Source of the DNA: Stenotrophomonas maltophilia
GTDB lineage: Bacteria > Pseudomonadota > Gammaproteobacteria > Xanthomonadales > Xanthomonadaceae
Direction: 5' to 3'
Assembly (NCBI GenBank): GCA_002386405.1
Contig: DGIP01000226.1
Location: 1-10,469, forward strand
Length of the DNA stretch: 10,469 nucleotides
In this document: in pieces, positions 6,728-10,469 of the stretch
Layout of the letters: the number at the start of each line of letters is the position of its first letter
Numbering within the stretch: the first letter of the stretch is position 1
Made by a program: the position numbers and the translations under genes
The notes under the pieces: generated by a model
Database searches by the model: none
The model's input: the letters and a program-made list of their open reading frames with translations, nothing else
Told to the model about the DNA's origin: nothing

Positions 6728-6816
6728 TTGCAGGGGCCTGCGGCGGCCGGTCGCGAGCCTGAATTGCCGGTCATGCTTTAGGATCTGCGCTCCAAGAGAA
6801 TTGTATAGAGCGTTAG

Positions 6817-7476
6817 ATGAGCGACCACCGTCACCGTTTCCTGCAGCTGGCCCTGACCGCCGATGCCCTGCGTTTTGGCCAGTTCACCCTCAAGTCGGGC
6901 CGCCTGAGCCCCTATTTCTTCAATGCCGGCCGCTTCGATTCGGGCGCCAGCATGGTCCAGCTGGCCGCCTGCTACGCCGATGCGGTGGAAGCCACCGGGC
7001 TGAAGTTCGACGTGGTGTTCGGCCCGGCCTACAAAGGCATTCCGCTGGCCACCGCCACCGCCTGCGAGTTCGCCCAGCGCGGACGCGACCTGCCGTTGAG
7101 CTTCAATCGCAAGGAAGCCAAGACCCACGGTGAAGGCGGCAACCTGATCGGCGCGGACATGAATGGCAAGCGCGTGCTGATCGTGGACGATGTGATCACC
7201 GCCGGCACCGCCATCCGCGAGGCGCTGGGCATCATCAAGCAGGCCGGCGGTACCCCGGCGGGCATCGTGGTGGCGCTGGACCGCCAGGAGATCGCCTCGG
7301 AAGAAGACCACCGTTCGGCCGCCCAGGCCGTGGCGGAAGAGGCCGGCATTCCGGTGGTGGCCGTGGCCACGCTGGCCGACCTGCTTGATTTTGCCTCCGG
7401 AAATCCGGAACTTGTCGGGTACCGGCAGCCGCTGGAGGACTATCGGTCCCGTTACGGCAGCCGTCCTACGCGTTGA
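6817..7476 (+). CDS. pyrE: Orotate phosphoribosyltransferase
   Basis: Cytoplasmic enzyme of de novo pyrimidine synthesis that joins orotate and PRPP to give orotidine 5'-monophosphate. It has 219 residues (E. coli PyrE 213). The N-terminal hood contains LRFGQFTLKSGRLSPYFF, followed by FGPAYKGIPLA, the mobile catalytic loop FNRKEAKTHGEGG (which supplies Lys and His) and the PRPP-binding signature VLIVDDVITAGTA (120-132). The ATG at 6817 gives the standard N terminus; its ribosome binding site (AGAG) is weak. It is divergent from the ExoIII/Crc-like gene, the arrangement known for crc-pyrE in Pseudomonas, and is followed after only 15 bp by a second gene that is probably cotranscribed. I see no leader-peptide attenuator of the enterobacterial type in the short 5' region. 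Confidence 0.97.
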   Translation: MSDHRHRFLQLALTADALRFGQFTLKSGRLSPYFFNAGRFDSGASMVQLAACYADAVEATGLKFDVVFGPAYKGIPLATATACEFAQRGRDLPLSFNRKEAKTHGEGGNLIGADMNGKRVLIVDDVITAGTAIREALGIIKQAGGTPAGIVVALDRQEIASEEDHRSAAQAVAEEAGIPVVAVATLADLLDFASGNPELVGYRQPLEDYRSRYGSRPTR

Positions 7477-7491
7477 GAGCAGGGGGCTCCC

Positions 7492-8160
7492 ATGTCCAGG
7501 ATTGCCACGTTCACCATCATCGGCCTGTTGCTGGCCGCGCCCATGCTCCCGGCCCAGGCCCAGAGCAAGCACAGCAACACGCCGGCCAAACCGAAGAAGC
7601 TGTTCTGCTGGAACGAAGGCAAGGAGCGGATCTGCAGCGATGCCCTGCCCCAGGACGCGGTGAACAACGCGCGTGAGGAGTTCAGCGTCAACAGCGGCCT
7701 GCGCAAGGGCGGGGTGGACCGCACCCTGACCGAGGACGAGCGCGCCGATGCCGCCGTGGCCGCCGCGCAGCGCCAGCTTGACCAGGCCGCCGAGGACACC
7801 CGCAAGCGCACCGAGCAGGCGATGCTGTCCACCTACCAGGACGAGGCCGACCTGCGCCGGGTGTTCGTCGAGCGTACCGGGATCCTGGACAACAACGTGC
7901 AGACCGCCAACTACAACGTGGCCAGCCTGCGCAGCGCACTGGTGACCCTGCTGGGCAGCGCGGGCGACCGCGAGCTGGCCGGCCAGCCGGTGGTGCCCAA
8001 GCAGGCCGAGGACATCCGCCTGCGCCACGCCGAGCTGGTGGCGCAGAAGCGGATGCAGGCCTCCTATGTGGAGCAGCGCAAGGCGCTGGACGTGGAGATC
8101 GAGGAGACCCTGCAGCGGTACCGGTTGTTGAAGGGTGTGAGCACCGACCCGCGCGGGTGA
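7492..8160 (+). CDS. Secreted DUF4124-like protein with coiled coil, function unknown
   Basis: A 222-residue protein with a clear signal peptide (short basic start, hydrophobic TIIGLLLAAPML, likely cleavage after AQA at residue 23), so the mature form is probably periplasmic. Residues 36-53 (KLFCWNEGKERICSDALP) resemble the DUF4124 signature. C39 and C48 are the only cysteines in the protein and could form a disulfide. The remainder is charged and Ala/Gln/Glu-rich, with long helices likely to form coiled coils (about 75-130 and 170-215). The start is supported by a purine-rich AGCAGGGGG upstream. It sits 15 bp behind pyrE and before a strong terminator, so it is the last gene of that transcript. 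Nothing in it relates to pyrimidine synthesis. I do not recognise a function. Confidence 0.85.
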   Translation: MSRIATFTIIGLLLAAPMLPAQAQSKHSNTPAKPKKLFCWNEGKERICSDALPQDAVNNAREEFSVNSGLRKGGVDRTLTEDERADAAVAAAQRQLDQAAEDTRKRTEQAMLSTYQDEADLRRVFVERTGILDNNVQTANYNVASLRSALVTLLGSAGDRELAGQPVVPKQAEDIRLRHAELVAQKRMQASYVEQRKALDVEIEETLQRYRLLKGVSTDPRG

Positions 8161-8173
8161 GGTGAAGGCACCG

Positions 8174-8206
8174 AAAAAGGCGGATGCGCAGGCATCCGCC
8201 TTTTTT
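8174..8206 (+). terminator. Strong intrinsic terminator after the pyrE transcript
   Basis: GGCGGATGC (8179-8187) pairs perfectly with GCATCCGCC (8192-8200) around a GCAG loop and is followed by six T (8201-8206). Five A (8174-8178) before the stem can extend it to 14 bp and would make it work from the minus strand too. It starts 13 bp past the stop of the DUF4124-like gene and separates pyrE from kdp. Confidence 0.93.
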
Positions 8207-8220
8207 ATGCACTTTTTACG
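8201..8220 (+). promoter_or_regulatory. Candidate KdpE operator upstream of kdpFAB
   Basis: The segment contains two T-rich direct repeats, TTTATG (8204-8209) and TTTACG (8215-8220), 11 bp apart. The E. coli KdpE operator, as I remember it, has TTTATA and TTTACA in the same order and with the same 11-bp step in a T-rich stretch upstream of kdpFABC. The site lies about 85-100 bp before kdpF. Its first half is the T-tract of the preceding terminator. I see no good -35/-10 between it and kdpF, which suits an activator-dependent promoter. Confidence 0.45.
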
Positions 8221-8304
8221 GGTTGGGCACGGGGCGGGCGTGGAGCGTTTACGCCCATGGGGAACACGATGGCGGCCTCCCTTCCCTACTACTGAGAACG
8301 CCCC

Positions 8305-8397
8305 GTGCCTGCCTGGCTTTCCTTCGTGAGCGGCGTGCTGGTGCTCGTTGCCGCCGCCTACCTGCTGTACGTCGTGCTTGCGCCCGAAAAGTTCTGA
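8305..8397 (+). CDS. kdpF: KdpF, small subunit of the Kdp potassium-transporting ATPase
   Basis: A 30-residue single-span membrane peptide (E. coli KdpF is 29). It reads MPAWLSFVSGVLVLVAAAYL then LYVVLAPEKF. One hydrophobic segment covers about residues 4-24, and the C terminus matches the KdpF pattern YLLY..L.PE.F. KdpF stabilises the KdpABC complex in the inner membrane. The start is GTG with only a weak purine stretch (GAGAA) upstream. It lies directly before kdpA (12 bp gap) in the expected kdpFABC order. Confidence 0.9.
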   Translation: MPAWLSFVSGVLVLVAAAYLLYVVLAPEKF

Positions 8398-8409
8398 CCG
8401 GAGCCGACC

Positions 8410-10122
8410 ATGACCGAGATTCTGTTGATCCTGCTGGCCAGCATCGTGCTGGCCTTTCCGCTTGGGCTGTACCTGGCCCGGGTGATGCGCGGTGGGCCGA
8501 TGCGCGGCGACGCGCTGTTCGGCTGGATTGAAAAACCGCTGTACCGCGTACTGGGGGTGAACCCAGCGCGCGGAATGTCCTGGCGCGGCTACGTGGGCGC
8601 GTTCCTGCTCAGCAACCTGGTCATTGCCGTGCTGGTGCAGGCGGTGTTCATGACCCAGGCCTGGCTGCCGTTCAACCCCGACCAGATTCCCAACATGCGC
8701 TGGGATACGGCGCTGCACACGATGGTGTCGTTCCTGACCAACACCAACCAGCAGCACTATTCCGGCCAGGCGCAGCTGTCGTACTTTGCGCAGATGACCG
8801 CAATCACCGGCCTGCAGGTGGTCACCCCGATGATGGGGCTGGCGCTGGTGGTGGCCACGCTGCGTGCACTGTTCGGCGCTGCCCCGGCTGCGGATGCGGT
8901 GGCGGGCGACCTGCCGGCCGACCGCCAGATCGACGTGGGCAACTATTACGCCGACGTGGTGCGCTCGTGCGTGCGCTTCATGCTGCCGCTGTGCCTGCTG
9001 TGGGCGGTGCTGCTGACCAGCCAGGGCGTGCCTTCGACGCTGGCCGGCGGCCCGACCGCCACGCCGATCGATGCGGCCGCGGGCATGGAAACCCAGAAAC
9101 TGCCGCTGGGCCCGGTCGCGGCGATGGTGGCGGCCAAGCAGCTGGGCACCAATGGCGGTGGCTGGTACGGCCCCAACAGCAGCATGCCGCTGGAGAACCC
9201 GACCCCGCTGTCGAACGCGCTGGAGCTGATCGGCATCCTGCTGATCCCGATCGCGGTGGTGTTCATGCTGGGCGCCTTCACCGGGCGCAAGCGGCTGGCT
9301 GCGCTGGTGTTTGGCTGCATGCTGGCGATGTCGAGCGTGTCGATCGCGGCCACGGTGTGGCTCGAAGGCCATTCGGCCACGGCGGCCAGCCCGCTGCTGA
9401 TGGAAGGCAAGGAGGTGCGCTTCGGCGCGGACGGCACCGGGCTGTGGGCGGCGATCACCACCCAGGTCTCCAACGGCTCGGTCAACGGCATGCATGATTC
9501 GCTGAGCCCGCTGGCCGGTGCGGTGCCGATGGTCAACATGTTGATCAACGCGATCTGGGGCGGCATCGGATGCGGCCTGCAGCAGTTCATCGTGTACCTG
9601 CTGCTGGGCGTGTTCCTGGCCGGCCTGATGACCGGGCGCACCCCCGAGCTGCTCGGCCGCAAGCTGGAAACCCCGCAGGTGAAGCTGCTGGCGCTGCTGG
9701 TGCTGCTGCAGCCGATCACCATCCTGGCGTTCACCGCGATCACGCTGGCCATTCCGTCGATCACCGGCACCTCCAACCCCGCGTTCCATGGGGTGAGCCA
9801 GGTGTTTTACGAGTACGTATCGGCCTTCGCCAACAACGGCTCGGGCTTTGAAGGGCTGGGCGATGCCACCCCGTGGTGGAACCTGAGCTGCACCCTGGTG
9901 CTGCTGCTGGGCCGCTACCCGGTGCTGGTGATTCCGCTGATCGTCTGCGCGCAGCTGGCCGCCAAGCGGCGTGCGCCGGAATCGGCCGGCACGCTGCAGA
10001 TTGAAACCCCGACCTTCGCGCTGACCCTGATCGCGCTGATCGTCATCCTGACCGTATTGCAGTTCATGCCGGCGCTGGTGCTGGGCCCGGTTGCCGACCA
10101 CCTGTCGCTGACGCTGCGCTGA
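8410..10122 (+). CDS. kdpA: Potassium-transporting ATPase subunit A
   Basis: KdpA is the potassium-selective, channel-like subunit of the high-affinity Kdp pump in the inner membrane. It has 570 residues (E. coli 557). The four pore-loop motifs are all visible: TNTNQQHYSGQ (110-120), TNGGGWYGPNSS (247-258), SNGSVNG (from 354) and NNGSGFEGLG (475-484). About ten hydrophobic segments flank them. The GPNSSMPLENPTP stretch after loop 2 is typical of the family. GGAG (8400-8403), 6 nt before the ATG, fixes the start. It is 12 bp after kdpF and 11 bp before kdpB, clearly one operon, expected to be induced by potassium limitation through KdpDE. No defect is seen. Confidence 0.97.
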   Translation: MTEILLILLASIVLAFPLGLYLARVMRGGPMRGDALFGWIEKPLYRVLGVNPARGMSWRGYVGAFLLSNLVIAVLVQAVFMTQAWLPFNPDQIPNMRWDTALHTMVSFLTNTNQQHYSGQAQLSYFAQMTAITGLQVVTPMMGLALVVATLRALFGAAPAADAVAGDLPADRQIDVGNYYADVVRSCVRFMLPLCLLWAVLLTSQGVPSTLAGGPTATPIDAAAGMETQKLPLGPVAAMVAAKQLGTNGGGWYGPNSSMPLENPTPLSNALELIGILLIPIAVVFMLGAFTGRKRLAALVFGCMLAMSSVSIAATVWLEGHSATAASPLLMEGKEVRFGADGTGLWAAITTQVSNGSVNGMHDSLSPLAGAVPMVNMLINAIWGGIGCGLQQFIVYLLLGVFLAGLMTGRTPELLGRKLETPQVKLLALLVLLQPITILAFTAITLAIPSITGTSNPAFHGVSQVFYEYVSAFANNGSGFEGLGDATPWWNLSCTLVLLLGRYPVLVIPLIVCAQLAAKRRAPESAGTLQIETPTFALTLIALIVILTVLQFMPALVLGPVADHLSLTLR

Positions 10123-10133
10123 GACGTGAAACC

Positions 10134-10469
10134 ATGAGTACCTATCCCTTGAATGCAGCTCCTTCCCGCCGCCCGCGCCTGCTCGATGCAGCGGGCCTGC
10201 GCCGGGCATTGCGCGATGCGGTGATCAAACTGTCGCCGCGCCACCTGGTGCACAGCCCGGTGATGGCGGTGGTGATGGTGGGCACGCTGGTGAGCCTGCT
10301 GGTCACGCTCACCGGCAACGCACCGCTGGGCTTCGGCCTGACGGTGACCTCGATCCTGTTGTTGACCGTGCTGTTCGGCAACTTCGCCGAAGCGGTGGCC
10401 GAAGCGCGCGGCCGTGGCCAGGCCGCCTCGCTGCGGCGTGCCCGCCAGGACCTGAGCGCACGCCGGCTG
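10134..10469 (+). CDS. kdpB: Potassium-transporting ATPase ATP-binding subunit B (5' part)
   Basis: The first 112 codons of the P-type ATPase subunit that hydrolyses ATP to drive potassium uptake through KdpA. The visible part holds IKLSPRHLVHSPVM (31-44), a first membrane segment (about 44-61), a second (about 67-82) and the KdpB-typical FGNFAEAVAEARGRGQA (81-97) followed by LRRARQDLSARRL. The phosphorylation (DKTGT) and nucleotide-binding domains lie beyond the window. The ATG is 11 bp after the kdpA stop. The reading frame is open to the window edge, so the gene is cut by the edge and shows no sign of being broken. Confidence 0.95.
   Translation, partial: MSTYPLNAAPSRRPRLLDAAGLRRALRDAVIKLSPRHLVHSPVMAVVMVGTLVSLLVTLTGNAPLGFGLTVTSILLLTVLFGNFAEAVAEARGRGQAASLRRARQDLSARRL

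Noticed and set aside
6654..6728. N-terminal extension of the ExoIII-like protein by 25 residues
   Set aside because: The family starts at MRIISFN. The extension covers the palindromic promoter region and has no ribosome binding site.
6778..10209. A 1143-codon minus-strand open frame across pyrE, the DUF4124-like gene and kdpFA
   Set aside because: It is antisense to four well-supported genes, is very rich in Gln/His/Arg/Gly, has no recognisable domain, and runs through a terminator and an intergenic region. Such frames are usual opposite GC-rich genes.
1..10469. CRISPR array, tRNA, insertion sequence, phage or integron elements
   Set aside because: No regularly spaced repeats, cloverleaf, terminal inverted repeats or transposase/integrase frames were seen on either strand.

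Overview
The window reads as an ordinary core-chromosome segment of a high-GC gammaproteobacterium of the Xanthomonadaceae, most likely Stenotrophomonas or a close relative. The basis is protein similarity judged by eye and gene order; no search was run. All confident genes use the same GC-rich codons. I see no insertion sequence, phage gene, tRNA, CRISPR array or other mark of transfer.

Region 1 (1-1583). The left edge holds a minus-strand TTGACG element that looks like the -35 of an rRNA operon promoter cut by the window edge. tyrS (minus) lies just before it. About 170 bp of divergent promoter DNA follow.

Region 2 (1584-4467). An inner-membrane-anchored M23 peptidoglycan endopeptidase and anmK (anhydro-N-acetylmuramic acid kinase) run on the plus strand. 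A short ribbon-helix-helix (FitA-like) protein runs toward them, ending 1 bp from anmK. The order anmK / M23 / tyrS / 16S rRNA matches what I remember from Pseudomonas aeruginosa PAO1.

Region 3 (4468-6816). An AmpG muropeptide permease lies on the minus strand. It overlaps by 4 bp an upstream exonuclease III/Crc-family gene, probably the ampN of the published S. maltophilia ampN-ampG operon. That operon is required for L1/L2 beta-lactamase induction. A palindrome-rich divergent region separates it from pyrE.

Region 4 (6817-8206). pyrE and a small periplasmic DUF4124-like protein form a plus-strand pair that ends in a strong intrinsic terminator.

Region 5 (8201-10469). The kdp potassium-uptake operon follows: kdpF (30 codons, GTG start), kdpA complete, and the first 112 codons of kdpB. 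The T-tract of the preceding terminator seems to double as half of a KdpE-type operator.

Two themes link the genes. M23 peptidase, AmpG and AnmK act at successive steps of cell-wall turnover and recycling (cleavage, import, sugar salvage). The crc/xth-pyrE pairing mirrors crc-pyrE in Pseudomonas, but here the nuclease catalytic residues are intact. I found no clearly new multi-gene system. The best leads are the terminator/KdpE-operator fusion, the Crc-like AmpN protein, the lone ribbon-helix-helix gene and a few conserved-looking inverted repeats.
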